Shown here: piece by piece, positions 1 through 8,726 of the stretch
Layout of the letters: each line of letters starts with the position of its first letter
Numbering within the stretch: position 1 is the first letter of the stretch
DNA from: Flexivirga alba
GTDB lineage: Bacteria > Actinomycetota > Actinomycetes > Actinomycetales > Dermatophilaceae
NCBI RefSeq assembly: GCF_042661025.1
Contig: NZ_JBHSWH010000001.1
Span: forward strand, 558,001 to 622,000
DNA: 64,000 nt
Direction of reading: 5' to 3'
Notes under the pieces: model-generated
Told to the model about the DNA's origin: nothing
The model's database searches: none
The model's input: the letters and a program-made list of their open reading frames with translations, nothing else
Made by a program: the position numbers and the translations under genes

Positions 1-1
1 C

Positions 2-613
2 GAGCACGGAGCCGCGGCCCTCTCGCTGCGTGCCGTCGCCCGGGACCTGGGGATGGTGTCGTCGGCGGTCTACCGCTACGTCGCAAGTCGCGACGACCTG
101 CTGACCGCGCTGATCGTCGAGGGCTACCGGGATCTCGCGGAAGTCGCCGAAGCCGCGGCCGCCGGACGTGCCGCGCCGGGTCGCCGGTTCGTCGCGCTCT
201 GCGAGGCCATCCATCGCTGGGCCCGGGAGCACCCGCACCAATACGCGCTGCTGTACGGCTCACCGGTCCCCGGTTATCGCGCTCCGGCCGACACCATCGT
301 TGACGCAGCACGCGCGCCGGTTGCCGCCATACAGCTGGTGGACGCGGCGTGGAGCGCCGGCAACCTCGCGGACGACGTGCCCACGCCGACCGCCGCGCCC
401 GCATTGCGTCGCCAGGCCAAAGATCTGGGCGCCGCGCTCGAGACCGAGCTGCCGGAACGGGTCCTGCTGCGCTTCACCGCAGCGTGGACGCAGGTCTTCG
501 GCGTCATCAGCTTCGATCTCTTCGGGCAATTCGTCGGCAGCTTCGAGCCCGGCGACCAGGTCTGCACGTTCACCTTCCGGACCGCCGCGCAAGCGATCGG
601 TTTCCCCGAGTGA
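2..613 (+). CDS. TetR/AcrR-family transcriptional regulator, 5' end cut by window edge
   Basis: The frame is open from base 2. It begins inside the helix-turn-helix, where LSLRAVARDLG followed by SAVYRYVASRDDLL is the TetR recognition helix and the start of helix 4. The rest is a ligand-binding domain of the WHG (TetR_C_13-like) kind, suggested by the HPHQYALLYGSPVPGY stretch. Roughly the first 20-30 residues lie outside the window. An internal ATG at 53 is not the real start because the HTH precedes it. Target and ligand are unknown. The next gene, nhaA, is on the same strand 200 bp downstream, and no operator is proven. Confidence 0.88.
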   Translation, partial: EHGAAALSLRAVARDLGMVSSAVYRYVASRDDLLTALIVEGYRDLAEVAEAAAAGRAAPGRRFVALCEAIHRWAREHPHQYALLYGSPVPGYRAPADTIVDAARAPVAAIQLVDAAWSAGNLADDVPTPTAAPALRRQAKDLGAALETELPERVLLRFTAAWTQVFGVISFDLFGQFVGSFEPGDQVCTFTFRTAAQAIGFPE

Positions 614-646
614 CCGCTCACTGCCCGCTGACGGCATAACCCGCGA

Positions 647-708
647 TTGACGGTCGGGACAGCGATTGACTCCGCTGCTGCGCCGTCAACGACGGTTTCG
701 ACCGTCAA
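647..708. promoter_or_regulatory. Inverted repeat upstream of nhaA
   Basis: TTGACGGTCG (647-656) and its exact complement CGACCGTCAA (699-708) flank a region that carries a second CCGTCAACG (683-691). It could be an operator for the upstream TetR-type regulator, a terminator of that gene, or a leader structure of nhaA. No known riboswitch was recognised. Confidence 0.4.
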
Positions 709-816
709 CGGTGGGATCGGTAGACTGGACGGCGGTGTGCCGGGAAGTCTGGTCGGCGACGCAACAGGCAACCCCAAGCGTCGCAATGCGCAAACCCCGC
801 ACCCGAAAGGCCCCGT

Positions 817-2112
817 ATGACGATCCGGCCCATCACCCGCGTGTTCACCCGCGGCGACTGGCCCGAGGCCCGTCGTGTCGCCGGGCTGCTGCGCCAGGAA
901 ACCGTCGGCGGCGCGTTGCTGCTGATCGCTGCACTGGCCGCACTCGTCTGGGCCAACTCTCCATGGCGCGGCGGCTACCACGACCTGGTCGCCTTCCACA
1001 TCGGCCCCGACATCCTCCACCTGCAGCTGAGCCTGGCGCACTGGACCTCCGACGGGCTGCTGGCGATCTTCTTCTTCCTCGCCGGGCTGGAGTTGAAGCA
1101 CGAATTCACCCATGGCGCACTGCGCGATCCCGGCAAGGCGGCCGTGCCGATCGTCGCGGCGTGCTGCGGGGTCGCCGTGCCCGCCGCCCTGTATGCCGCC
1201 TGGCAGCTGTATGGCGGGGGCGCTCTCAAGGGCTGGGCCATCCCGACCGCGACCGACATCGCATTCGCGCTGGCGGTGCTCGCGGTCATCGGCACCCACC
1301 TGCCTTCAGCGCTGCGGTCGTTCCTGCTCACGCTCGCCGTGGTGGACGACCTGATCGCGATCACGATCATCGCCTTCTTCTACACCTCGAGCATCAGCCT
1401 GATCTGGCTCGTCGTCGCGATTGTCGGGCTCGTCGCGTTCGCTCTGACCATCCGGCACGGCCGAAACTCGTTGCTGCTCATAGCTTTCGGTCTCATCACC
1501 TGGCTGGCCGTGCTTAACTCCGGCGTGCATGCCACCGTCGCAGGTGTCGCCCTCGGCCTGTTGATCCCGGTCACGAACCGGCCGGGCGAGCAGACCGCAC
1601 TCGGCGAGCGCATCGACCGGCGCGTGCGGCCCTTCTCCGCTGCGATCTGTGTGCCGGCGTTCGCCTTCTGCTCCGCCGGCGTGACCGTCGTCGGCGGCGG
1701 ACTGGGCGACGCGCTGAGCGATCCCGTCACCGTCGGTGTGGTCATCGGCCTGGTGCTCGGCAAGGCGATCGGCGTCTTCGGCGGCACCGCCCTGACCGTG
1801 CGACTGACCCGCGCCGAACTGGACGACGAGCTCGCCTGGTCCGACGTCTTCGGACTGAGTCTGCTGGCCGGCGTCGGCTTCACCGTGTCGCTGCTGATCG
1901 GTGAGCTGGCGTTCGGCGACGGCTCGATCGAAGACGAGCACGTCAAGCTCGGGATCCTGGCCGGCTCGCTGATCGCGGCGGTGCTGGCGAGCGTGGTGCT
2001 GCGGTCGCGCAATGCGACATACGGACGCATCCACGAGCTGGAGTCTCGCGACGCGGACGGCGACGGGGTCCCCGACTGCTACGCCGATGGCGGGCCGCAG
2101 GCGGCCGACTGA
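817..2112 (+). CDS. nhaA: Na+/H+ antiporter NhaA
   Basis: This inner-membrane Na+(Li+)/H+ antiporter of 431 aa exports sodium in exchange for protons. The ion-binding aspartates are visible: PTATDIAFALAVL carries the D133 equivalent near residue 147, and LAVVDDLIAI carries the D163/D164 pair near 177-178. There are about a dozen hydrophobic segments, and the early FFFLAGLELKHEF signature is intact. The C-terminal tail is acidic (DADGDGVPDCYAD). The ATG at 817 gives normal family length, and its short basic N-terminus precedes the first helix. It stands alone between the TetR gene and the holin-like gene. Confidence 0.96.
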   Translation: MTIRPITRVFTRGDWPEARRVAGLLRQETVGGALLLIAALAALVWANSPWRGGYHDLVAFHIGPDILHLQLSLAHWTSDGLLAIFFFLAGLELKHEFTHGALRDPGKAAVPIVAACCGVAVPAALYAAWQLYGGGALKGWAIPTATDIAFALAVLAVIGTHLPSALRSFLLTLAVVDDLIAITIIAFFYTSSISLIWLVVAIVGLVAFALTIRHGRNSLLLIAFGLITWLAVLNSGVHATVAGVALGLLIPVTNRPGEQTALGERIDRRVRPFSAAICVPAFAFCSAGVTVVGGGLGDALSDPVTVGVVIGLVLGKAIGVFGGTALTVRLTRAELDDELAWSDVFGLSLLAGVGFTVSLLIGELAFGDGSIEDEHVKLGILAGSLIAAVLASVVLRSRNATYGRIHELESRDADGDGVPDCYADGGPQAAD

Positions 2113-2236
2113 CCCCTGCCGGATGCCCGGGCTTGGTGCCGACACCCGTGAAGTGACTAAGGTACCGATGAGTTCGATGCGCTTATTCTGAAAACATTAG
2201 ATAGAGCGAGCCGACAACCACTACGAGGAGTAATCG

Positions 2237-2638
2237 ATGGCCCAGACCACCAAGGGCGCGGAGCGCAGTCTCGGCCAGTTGGTCGCGGACGCCTCGACCG
2301 ACCTGAAGTCGATCGTCAAGGACGAGATCGCACTGGCGAAGGTCGAGGTCAAGGCGGACGTCTCCAAGGGCGGCAAGGGTGCGGGCCTGCTGGCCGGCGC
2401 GGGGCTCTTTGCGCTCTACATGCTCGGGTTCCTGCTGCTGGGACTCGCCTGGGGGCTGCACGCCATCGGATTGCCGATCTGGGCGGGCATGCTGATCACT
2501 GCGGGCGTTCTGCTGGTGATCACCCTGATCCTGGCACTGCTGGGCATCAGCGCCCTGAAGAAGATCAAGGGCAAGCCGGCACGCGCCATCGACAACGCGC
2601 AACGCACCGTCGCCGCGGTCAAACCGCCTAAGGTCTGA
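2237..2638 (+). CDS. Phage holin family (Phage_holin_3_6) membrane protein
   Basis: The 133 aa protein has an amphipathic N-terminal half (LGQLVADASTDLKSIVKDEI) followed by two transmembrane segments near residues 50-72 and 80-103 and a basic tail. This is the layout of the actinobacterial Phage_holin_3_6 family. Despite the name, these are usually chromosomal envelope proteins of unknown function. A GAGGAG ribosome site lies 7-8 bases before the ATG. In mycobacteria a member of this family (Rv3669) lies near the nth/Nudix region, so its place here fits conserved synteny. Confidence 0.82.
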   Translation: MAQTTKGAERSLGQLVADASTDLKSIVKDEIALAKVEVKADVSKGGKGAGLLAGAGLFALYMLGFLLLGLAWGLHAIGLPIWAGMLITAGVLLVITLILALLGISALKKIKGKPARAIDNAQRTVAAVKPPKV

Positions 2639-2655
2639 CAGCAGCTTCGTTTCGA

Positions 2656-2742
2656 GATTGAGCGGCATACCGCTGCATTGAGCGGCCTACCAATTCCACC
2701 CGGATCGGTAGGCCGCTCAATGCGTTCGTATGCCGCTCAATC
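2656..2742. repeat. 87-nt nested-hairpin element, copy 1
   Basis: Two 36-nt arms (2656-2691 and 2707-2742) are exact complements apart from a 4-nt linker (2671-2674 versus 2724-2727). The loop is 15 nt. Each arm holds two 16-nt units starting 20 nt apart, GATTGAGCGGCATACC and CATTGAGCGGCCTACC. It sits between converging genes, so bidirectional termination is possible, but there is no U-tract. The element at 9382-9468 has the same geometry. Confidence 0.85.
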
Positions 2743-2769
2743 GGTGGTCGCGCGGGTATGGCGCCCCGG

Positions 2770-3423
2770 TCAGCCACCCTGCAGATAGCGACTGGGCACT
2801 CGCCGTTCGTCGGACCGGTCCCAGGGCTGCTCCAGCCCGGCGAGGCGCAGCGTCGCATCGAGCAGGATCGCGGTGAAACCCCACACGTAGAGACCCTTGA
2901 CCTCGAACGCTGGTGCCACGAACTCGCGCCCAGGCACCACCGCGCTGAACCTGTTGGCCGGGTCGACCAACTGCGCGAGCGGCACCCGCTCCACGCGCGC
3001 GACTTCCGCGGTGTCAACTACGCCGATGGCCGACGGCCGCTCCCACCAAGCGGCGATCGGGGTGACCCGGAAGCCCGTCACGCTCAACGGCAGCGACGGC
3101 AGCACTCCGACCACCCGCACGCCATCGCGGTCCAGACCGATCTCTTCGTGAGCCTCGCGCAGTGCGGTGTCAGCCATCGACCGGTCGCCCGGGTCGACGC
3201 CACCGCCGGGAAATGACACCTGACCGGCGTGCTTGCGCAGGGTCGCCGACCGCTCGGTGAGCACGACGTCCTGACCGCCGAACTCGTCCTGGCCGAAGAG
3301 CATCAGCACGGCCGAGGCCGTGCCGGCCGCCTCGGGTAGCCCCGCGATCATCGGCGCCTCGTGCGCGCGCTCCTCCAGGTCGCGCAGCCAGTCCGGCTCA
3401 GGTGCGGAGACCAACTCCGTCAC
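2770..3423 (-). CDS. Nudix hydrolase, CoA diphosphatase type
   Basis: The 217 aa Nudix protein carries the CoA-pyrophosphatase signature: LTERSATLRKHAGQVSFPGG followed by the Nudix box ending REAHEEIGL. Family members cleave CoA and derivatives into 3',5'-ADP and phosphopantetheine. The chosen start is the GTG at 3423, which overlaps the nth stop by 4 bp and signals translational coupling. A longer reading frame upstream is only open sequence inside nth. In M. tuberculosis the homologous pair is nth (Rv3674c) and Rv3672c. The MarP protease gene that follows there (Rv3671c) is absent here. Confidence 0.88.
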   Translation of the reverse strand: MTELVSAPEPDWLRDLEERAHEAPMIAGLPEAAGTASAVLMLFGQDEFGGQDVVLTERSATLRKHAGQVSFPGGGVDPGDRSMADTALREAHEEIGLDRDGVRVVGVLPSLPLSVTGFRVTPIAAWWERPSAIGVVDTAEVARVERVPLAQLVDPANRFSAVVPGREFVAPAFEVKGLYVWGFTAILLDATLRLAGLEQPWDRSDERRVPSRYLQGG

Positions 3424-4181
3424 AGCACCGCAGCCGGCTCGGGCACGCCCTCGGGCCGGGTCACGCCCGGTGCCAGCTCGAACTTCAGCAGCTTGCGGGC
3501 TTTGTCGGGGTCGGTCTCCCCCGCGCCGTATGACGGGCACCATCGCGCGATCGGACACACCCCGCAGGCCGGACGCTTGGCGTGGCAGATGCGGCGCCCC
3601 TCGAAGATCAGCACGTGGCTGAGCTGGGTCCACTCCTTGCGCGGGAACATCTCCCCGATGGCGTGCTCGACCTTGACCGGGTCCTCCAGGTCGGTCCAGC
3701 CGGCGCGGCGCACCACCCGGCCGAAGTGGGTGTCGACCGTCAGCCCGGGCAGCCCGAAGGCATCGCCCAGCACGACGAACGCGGTCTTGCGGCCCACACC
3801 CGGAAGCGTGACGAGGTCCTCCAGCCGGGGCGGCACCTGGCCGTCGAACCGCTCCACCAGCGCCTGGCCCAGCGTCATCACCGACTTCGCCTTCGCGCGG
3901 TAGAACCCGGTCGGGCGTAGCAACTCCTCCAACTCCTCGCGATCGGCACCGGCATACGCAGCGGCGTCCGGATAACGGGCGAAGAGGGTCGGCGTCACCT
4001 TGTTGACGCCGACATCGGTGGTCTGCGCGGACAGGATCGTGGCGACCAGCAACTCCAGCGGCGTGGTGAAGTCGAGCTCGCAGTGCGCGTAGGGAAACTG
4101 CTCCTGCAAGGCGCGGAACATCTTGCGTGCCCGACGGGTACGGGACAGGTCGGACTCGGCCGAGACGTCGATGGGCTTCAC
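3420..4181 (-). CDS. nth: Endonuclease III (DNA glycosylase/AP lyase)
   Basis: This base-excision-repair enzyme removes oxidised pyrimidines and nicks abasic sites. The helix-hairpin-helix LPGVGRKTA contains the catalytic lysine, VDTHFGRVVRR contains the catalytic aspartate, and the C-terminal CHAKRPACGVCPIARWC gives the C-x6-C-x2-C-x5-C ligands for a [4Fe-4S] cluster. The GTG start at 4181 (VKPIDVSAESD) gives 253 aa, typical for actinobacterial Nth. It is divergent from crp, separated by about 100 bp, and is followed by the overlapping Nudix gene. Confidence 0.95.
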   Translation of the reverse strand: MKPIDVSAESDLSRTRRARKMFRALQEQFPYAHCELDFTTPLELLVATILSAQTTDVGVNKVTPTLFARYPDAAAYAGADREELEELLRPTGFYRAKAKSVMTLGQALVERFDGQVPPRLEDLVTLPGVGRKTAFVVLGDAFGLPGLTVDTHFGRVVRRAGWTDLEDPVKVEHAIGEMFPRKEWTQLSHVLIFEGRRICHAKRPACGVCPIARWCPSYGAGETDPDKARKLLKFELAPGVTRPEGVPEPAAVL

Positions 4182-4280
4182 GACATACGACCCTATTCCC
4201 GGCGTCGGACAACGACTCGCGGGGCGCGAGGAGATGTGAGCTGCGCAACTTCTGTGGGCGGCTCGTGGCAGACTGCACAC

Positions 4281-4958
4281 GTGGATACCGAGGCCGTGCG
4301 CAAAGCGCCATTGTTCGCCGCTCTGGACGACGACGCCGCAGAAGCGTTGTTGTCGACGATGACCCGCACCAAGATCGCCCGTGGACAAGAGCTGTTCCAC
4401 GAGGGCGAGCAAGGTGACTCGCTCTACGTCATCACCGGCGGCAAGGTGAAGTTGGGCCGCCGCTCGGCAGATGGCCGGGAGAACCTCCTGGCCATCCTGG
4501 GCGAGGGCGAGATGCTCGGCGAGCTGAGCCTCTTCGACCCCGGCCCGCGCACCGCGACCGCGAGCGCCATCGCCGACACCGAGCTGGTCGGCCTCTCGCA
4601 CCCGGACATGACCGCTTACCTCGGCACGCGCCCCGAGATCGCGATGACGATGCTGTCCGCCCTGGCCGCCCGGCTGCGCCGCACCAACGAGGCCCTCGGC
4701 GACCTGGTCTTCACCGATGTGCCGGGCCGCGTCGCCAAGGCGCTGCTGGACCTCTCCCGACGGTTCGGCCAGCCCTCGAGCGAAGGAACCCTCGTCGCCC
4801 ACGACCTGACGCAGGAAGAGCTCGCCCAGTTGGTCGGAGCCTCCCGCGAGACGGTCAACAAGGCGTTGGCCGACTTCTCCTCGCGCGGCTGGATCAAGCT
4901 TGAGGCGCGCGCCGTCACGTTGATGGACGCCGAGCGTTTGCAGCGCCGGGCTCGCTAA
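4281..4958 (+). CDS. crp: Crp/Fnr-family transcriptional regulator (Crp, Rv3676-like)
   Basis: The 225 aa regulator has an N-terminal cyclic-nucleotide-binding barrel (about residues 10-125; GEMLGELSLFDPGPRTATA is the phosphate-binding cassette) and a C-terminal winged HTH (LTQEELAQLVGASRETVNKAL). The GTG at 4281 is chosen because actinobacterial orthologues begin close to VRKAPLFAALDDDA. Upstream in-frame sequence overlaps the nth promoter. In mycobacteria the orthologue is a global cAMP-responsive regulator, and the divergent nth on one side and MBL hydrolase on the other match that locus. Confidence 0.93.
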   Translation: MDTEAVRKAPLFAALDDDAAEALLSTMTRTKIARGQELFHEGEQGDSLYVITGGKVKLGRRSADGRENLLAILGEGEMLGELSLFDPGPRTATASAIADTELVGLSHPDMTAYLGTRPEIAMTMLSALAARLRRTNEALGDLVFTDVPGRVAKALLDLSRRFGQPSSEGTLVAHDLTQEELAQLVGASRETVNKALADFSSRGWIKLEARAVTLMDAERLQRRAR

Positions 4959-5169
4959 AGCCCCGCGTGTCCTGCGGCGACCCGGCATAGTGCCTCCGCG
5001 GGCGGGAACCACGCACCTGCTCGTGGCGTCTGCCTGACGGTACGCACTGTGGCTCATTCTGCGTCGGCGTTGCGAGTCGCAAGCTCCCTGCAACGCCAAC
5101 GCATCTCAAGCTTTCTGTGCCTGTCCAGAATAAACTTCAGTAGTTGTCCGACGGAGGAGAGGCGCGGGA

Positions 5170-6024
5170 GTGGACACGAGCGAGGCATCGGATGGGGCGG
5201 AAGACCCACGCAATCACGTTGTGCTGTCACCGCATTCGTGGGTTGCCGGCATCTCCGACATCGGCCGCCGACACCACCGCAACGAGGACTCGATCGCGCT
5301 AGCTACCTCCAGCGAGGCAGGCGCCCGCGCCGTGCTGGTGGCCTGCGATGGCGTGTCCACCTCGACCGATTCCCACCTGGCCTCGCAAGCCGCCGCGATC
5401 GCTTCGATGGAGCGTCTCACCCAGCCGATGCCGCGCGCCGATGTGCCCGACGAAACTTGGTTGGACACCGCCGCGCAGGCCTTCGCCGAAGCCGCCGAAG
5501 CCGGCAGTGCCGCCGCCGCCGCGACCGGCACGGACGACGACGACCCGACTCCCCCGTCGTGCACTTTCGCGGCCGCGGTCGTCGAGGACAACCTGGTCGT
5601 CGGCGGCAATGTCGGCGACAGTCGCGTCTACTGGATTCCCGCGGCAGGCCCGGAGCGCGCCGTGCAGTTGGGCCAGGACGACTCGATGGCCAACGAGCTG
5701 ATCCGACACGGTGTGCCGCGGGACAACGCCGAGAACGCGCCCAACGCCCATGCGATCACCCGCTGGCTGGGCCGCACCGCGCCGCCCGATCTCACGCCAC
5801 GACTCGCGCACCTGATGGCCGAGGAGGCCGGCTGGGTGCTCGTGTGCACCGACGGCCTCTGGAACTACTGCTCGGCACCCGCCGACCTCTGGGATCTCGT
5901 GCAGCGGGTTCGCTCGTCGCACGGCGAATCTCCCGCCGAGATCGCCGCCGGGCTGGTGGATTTCGCCAACGACTCCGGCGGTCACGACAACATCAGCGTG
6001 GTGCTGGCGGCTCTCGCTCCGTAG
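5170..6024 (+). CDS. PP2C-family protein serine/threonine phosphatase
   Basis: The 284 aa Mg/Mn-dependent phosphatase (PPM/PP2C) has its metal-binding motifs in order: DIGRRHHRNEDS, ACDGVST, GNVGDSRVYW, VCTDGLWNY and GGHDNISVV. There is no transmembrane segment or fused sensor, so it is probably cytosolic. The start is the GTG at 5170 with GGAGGAGAGG upstream. It converges on the MBL gene with only 11 bp between stops. The 211 bp between crp and this gene shows no gene, only probable promoter DNA. Partner kinase is unknown. Confidence 0.92.
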   Translation: MDTSEASDGAEDPRNHVVLSPHSWVAGISDIGRRHHRNEDSIALATSSEAGARAVLVACDGVSTSTDSHLASQAAAIASMERLTQPMPRADVPDETWLDTAAQAFAEAAEAGSAAAAATGTDDDDPTPPSCTFAAAVVEDNLVVGGNVGDSRVYWIPAAGPERAVQLGQDDSMANELIRHGVPRDNAENAPNAHAITRWLGRTAPPDLTPRLAHLMAEEAGWVLVCTDGLWNYCSAPADLWDLVQRVRSSHGESPAEIAAGLVDFANDSGGHDNISVVLAALAP

Positions 6025-6035
6025 TGCGGGCCGCG

Positions 6036-6824
6036 TCAGCCGCGCAAATACTCCAATTGCGCCTGCACGCTCAGCTTCGCTGCGGGCCACACTTCGCGCG
6101 GCACTGCGGCATACACCCGCTCGACGATCGCCTGCGCGACGTCGGTGGCGTCCGCGTCACCGGCCGCGAGCGCGGCACGCACCTGATCGAGTCGCTCGAG
6201 CCGATGCTTCTTGTATGACGCAATGACCGCTCCCGCATCGGCATGTGTCGGCCCATGCGCCGGCGCCAGCGCCGTCGGACGTTGCGCCGCTATGGCGTGC
6301 AGCTTGTCCAGCGAGGCCAGGTAGGGGCCGAGCGCTCCGTCGGGATGCGCCACGACCGTGGTGCCACGACCCAGCACGGTGTCGCCGGTGACGAGCACAT
6401 CGGCGTCGGGCAGGTGGAACGACACCGAGTCGGCGGTGTGGCCAGGAGTCGCGATCACCCGAATCTGTAGCAACCCCAACACGATTCGCTCGTCGTCGGC
6501 GAACGCGTCGCCGTGGCCACCACCGCGGACCGGTACGTCGACCAGCTCCGCCCAACGGCCTAGCGACTCGGTGTGATCGTGGTGCCAGTGCGTGATCAGG
6601 GTGAGTCCGACGCGTGCGCCGAGTTGCTCGACATACGCCAGCACGGCCTGCAGATGGCCTTCGTCCAGCGGTCCTGGATCCACCACGACCGCGGTGTCGT
6701 CACCTGGGGTGTGCAGCACCCAAGTGTTCGTCCCGTCGAGCGTCATCGGGCCCGGGTTGGGCGCCAGCACCGCGTGCGTGTGGTCTCCGATCGAGCCGCC
6801 GCGCCATACCGAATCAGTCGTCAC
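6036..6824 (-). CDS. MBL-fold metallo-hydrolase (Rv3677c-like)
   Basis: The 262 aa metallo-beta-lactamase-fold hydrolase has the zinc motif THWHHDHTES near residue 80, followed by TPGHTADS, VTGDTVLG and LAPAHGP. Its layout is of the RNase Z/LACTB2-like branch, with a C-terminal helical domain (HRLERLDQVRAAL). The GTG at 6824 is preferred because the upstream in-frame sequence is not protein-like. The substrate is unknown. Its neighbourhood (crp, RidA, DUF4177) matches mycobacterial Rv3677c. Confidence 0.88.
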   Translation of the reverse strand: MTTDSVWRGGSIGDHTHAVLAPNPGPMTLDGTNTWVLHTPGDDTAVVVDPGPLDEGHLQAVLAYVEQLGARVGLTLITHWHHDHTESLGRWAELVDVPVRGGGHGDAFADDERIVLGLLQIRVIATPGHTADSVSFHLPDADVLVTGDTVLGRGTTVVAHPDGALGPYLASLDKLHAIAAQRPTALAPAHGPTHADAGAVIASYKKHRLERLDQVRAALAAGDADATDVAQAIVERVYAAVPREVWPAAKLSVQAQLEYLRG

Positions 6825-7017
6825 GACAGGCAACGCTAGCGGCCTTTCACCGGATTGCCGAACAGGTGTCGGACCGACTCGCAGGGTTGTCAAAGGTTTA
6901 CCGAAAACTGGCACGGAGTTTGCGCGGGTGTGAATACCGTGAAAGGTGATGAAGCTGAGGTTTCCCCTGGCCACAGTTTCGCCACCGATGGACAACTTCG
7001 TGCAAAGGACCCCGACC

Positions 7018-7856
7018 ATGAAGAAATCTCTACCCGTCGCGACCGCAGCGGTTGCCGCGATCGCGCTCGCCGCTACCGCGATCCCCGCGCAGGCAGCGAC
7101 GAACTCCCCCAGAAGCCCACCCAGGCCGCCCAGAAGGCAGGCATCCACAAGATGGGTGACGCGTATGCCGGCTGGGAGCAGCGCAACAGCGCCGACCACG
7201 TGAGCACAGACATGGCGCCTTCTCCGGCGCTGGCCGCGACCAAGACCCTCGGGATCGACGTCGCGGCATACCAGGGCAACGTCAATTGGAGCTCGCAATA
7301 CAGCTCCGGCGTCCGCTGGGCCTACACCAAGGCGACCGAAGGCGACTACTACACCAACAGCTACTTCGCCCAGCAGTACAACGGCAGCTACAACGCCGGG
7401 ATCATCCGCGGCGCCTACCATTTCGCGAACCCGGCCGGCCGGTCCGCGTCGGCCCAGGCCGACTACTTCGTCAACCACGGCGGCGGCTGGTCCAGGGACG
7501 GCAAGACCCTGCCCGGCATGCTCGACATCGAATACAACCCGTATGGCGCAACCTGCTACGGCTTGTCGAAGTCGGCGATGGTCACCTGGATCAGAACTTT
7601 CCTCGCGGAGTACAAGGCGAGGACGAGCCGCGACGCCGTCATCTACACGACCACCGGTTGGTGGACCACTTGCACCGGCAACAGCACCGCGTTCAACCAG
7701 ACCAATCCGCTGTGGATCGCGCGCTATTCGTCCTCACCGGGCACGCTGCCCGGCGGCTGGCCTTATTACACGATGTGGCAGTACACCTCCTCGCCGATCG
7801 ACAAGAACCTCTTCAACGGCGACCTGAGCCGGGTTCGCGCACTCGCCACCGGCTGA
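7018..7856 (+). pseudogene. GH25 lysozyme, secreted; reading frame broken at a C-run
   Basis: A signal peptide (MKKSLPVATAAVAAIALAATA, cleaved after PAQA) starts at 7018, but the enzyme continues in another frame (DELPQKPTQAAQKAG onward). One base is missing around the CCCCC run at 7106-7110. The GH25 domain is complete: GIDVAAYQGNVNW and MLDIEYNP contain the catalytic Asp/Glu, and YSSSPG and MWQYTSS are conserved. Family members cleave peptidoglycan between MurNAc and GlcNAc. Without its signal peptide the protein could not be exported. Because four other genes here show the same one-base loss, an assembly error is as likely as a true pseudogene. Confidence 0.85.
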
Positions 7857-7876
7857 ACCCCGACCGCGGGTGTGGT

Positions 7877-8722
7877 TCAGTCGTTGAGGTGGGCGCGCAG
7901 CAGCAGCCGCTCGCCGTCCTCGACCGGCACGGGCATGACCGCGTGCAGTCCTTCGCGACTTGTCGTCGCGGGGTTCAGGTCCGGCCAGCTGGCGACGCGG
8001 CGCAGTTGCACCAGCGTCGGCGGGAGCACCCGCGCCGTGCCTGCCCGTGCTTCGTCGAGAACATCCGTCGGGAGGCGCCATACAGCCTCGGCGGCCTCGC
8101 TCGTGCGGTCGTCGGCAACCTGTCGGTCGGGCAGTCGCGCGGAGAAGAACCACGTGTCGTAGCGCCGCGGCTCCATCTCCGGGGTGATCCAATGGTCCTG
8201 CAGCGCAAGCAGATCCGAGCGCAGCAGCAACCCGCGTCGCTCCAGCAGCTCTCCGAAGGGCAGAGACCGGTCGAGCACCGCAGCACGGTCGGCCTGCCAC
8301 TCGTCAGCGGTGACGTCGAGCACCTCGTCGTCCGCGGAGCGCCCGGCGAGCAGCACGCCGCACTCCTCGAAAACCTCACGGACAGCGGCGATCACGACCG
8401 CCTGGGCAGTCGCCTCAGGTATGGCGAGAAGGCGTCCCCAGTCGGCCGGTGACGGCCCGGCCCACGGAACGCCGGGCGCCTCGTCGCGCGGGTCCACGCC
8501 ACCGCCGGGGAAGACCCACATCGACGGCGCGAACTTCATCGACGAGGCTCTCCGTTGCATGAAAACCTCTGTGCCGGAGTCGGACTCGCGCAGCAACAGC
8601 ACGGTGGACGCCAACCGCGCCGGGGCGATCTCTCGCTCCGACGCGGGTGTCGCGAGCCAGCCCAGCGCGTGCTCGCGCAGCGTCGGCGGCACCTCGAGGT
8701 CGTGCGTCGACGCCATGGCCAT
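7877..8722 (-). CDS. Nudix hydrolase
   Basis: The 281 aa protein has a Nudix core: MWVFPGGGVDPRDEAPG begins the fold, and REVFEECGVLLAG is the end of the Nudix box, separated by a longer-than-usual insert rich in Pro/Ala. This arrangement is seen in actinobacterial NUDIX proteins related to eukaryotic NUDT19. The substrate is unknown. It ends 20 bp from the GH25 stop (convergent) and starts 4 bp after the RidA stop, so RidA and this gene probably share a transcript. ATG 8722 or ATG 8716 may be the start. Confidence 0.87.
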   Translation of the reverse strand: MAMASTHDLEVPPTLREHALGWLATPASEREIAPARLASTVLLLRESDSGTEVFMQRRASSMKFAPSMWVFPGGGVDPRDEAPGVPWAGPSPADWGRLLAIPEATAQAVVIAAVREVFEECGVLLAGRSADDEVLDVTADEWQADRAAVLDRSLPFGELLERRGLLLRSDLLALQDHWITPEMEPRRYDTWFFSARLPDRQVADDRTSEAAEAVWRLPTDVLDEARAGTARVLPPTLVQLRRVASWPDLNPATTSREGLHAVMPVPVEDGERLLLRAHLND

Positions 8723-8726
8723 CGGG

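Noticed and set aside
2237..2638. Prophage lysis holin
   Set aside because: No other phage gene is near; Phage_holin_3_6 members are common chromosomal membrane proteins in actinobacteria.
4083..4280. Longer N-terminus for Crp
   Set aside because: The 66 extra residues overlap the nth coding start and promoter and are unlike any Crp; GTG 4281 matches the family start.
6825..7017. c-di-AMP (ydaO-type) riboswitch before the lysozyme gene
   Set aside because: Such switches often precede wall hydrolases in actinobacteria, but none of the conserved ydaO sequence blocks could be found in the 190-bp leader.
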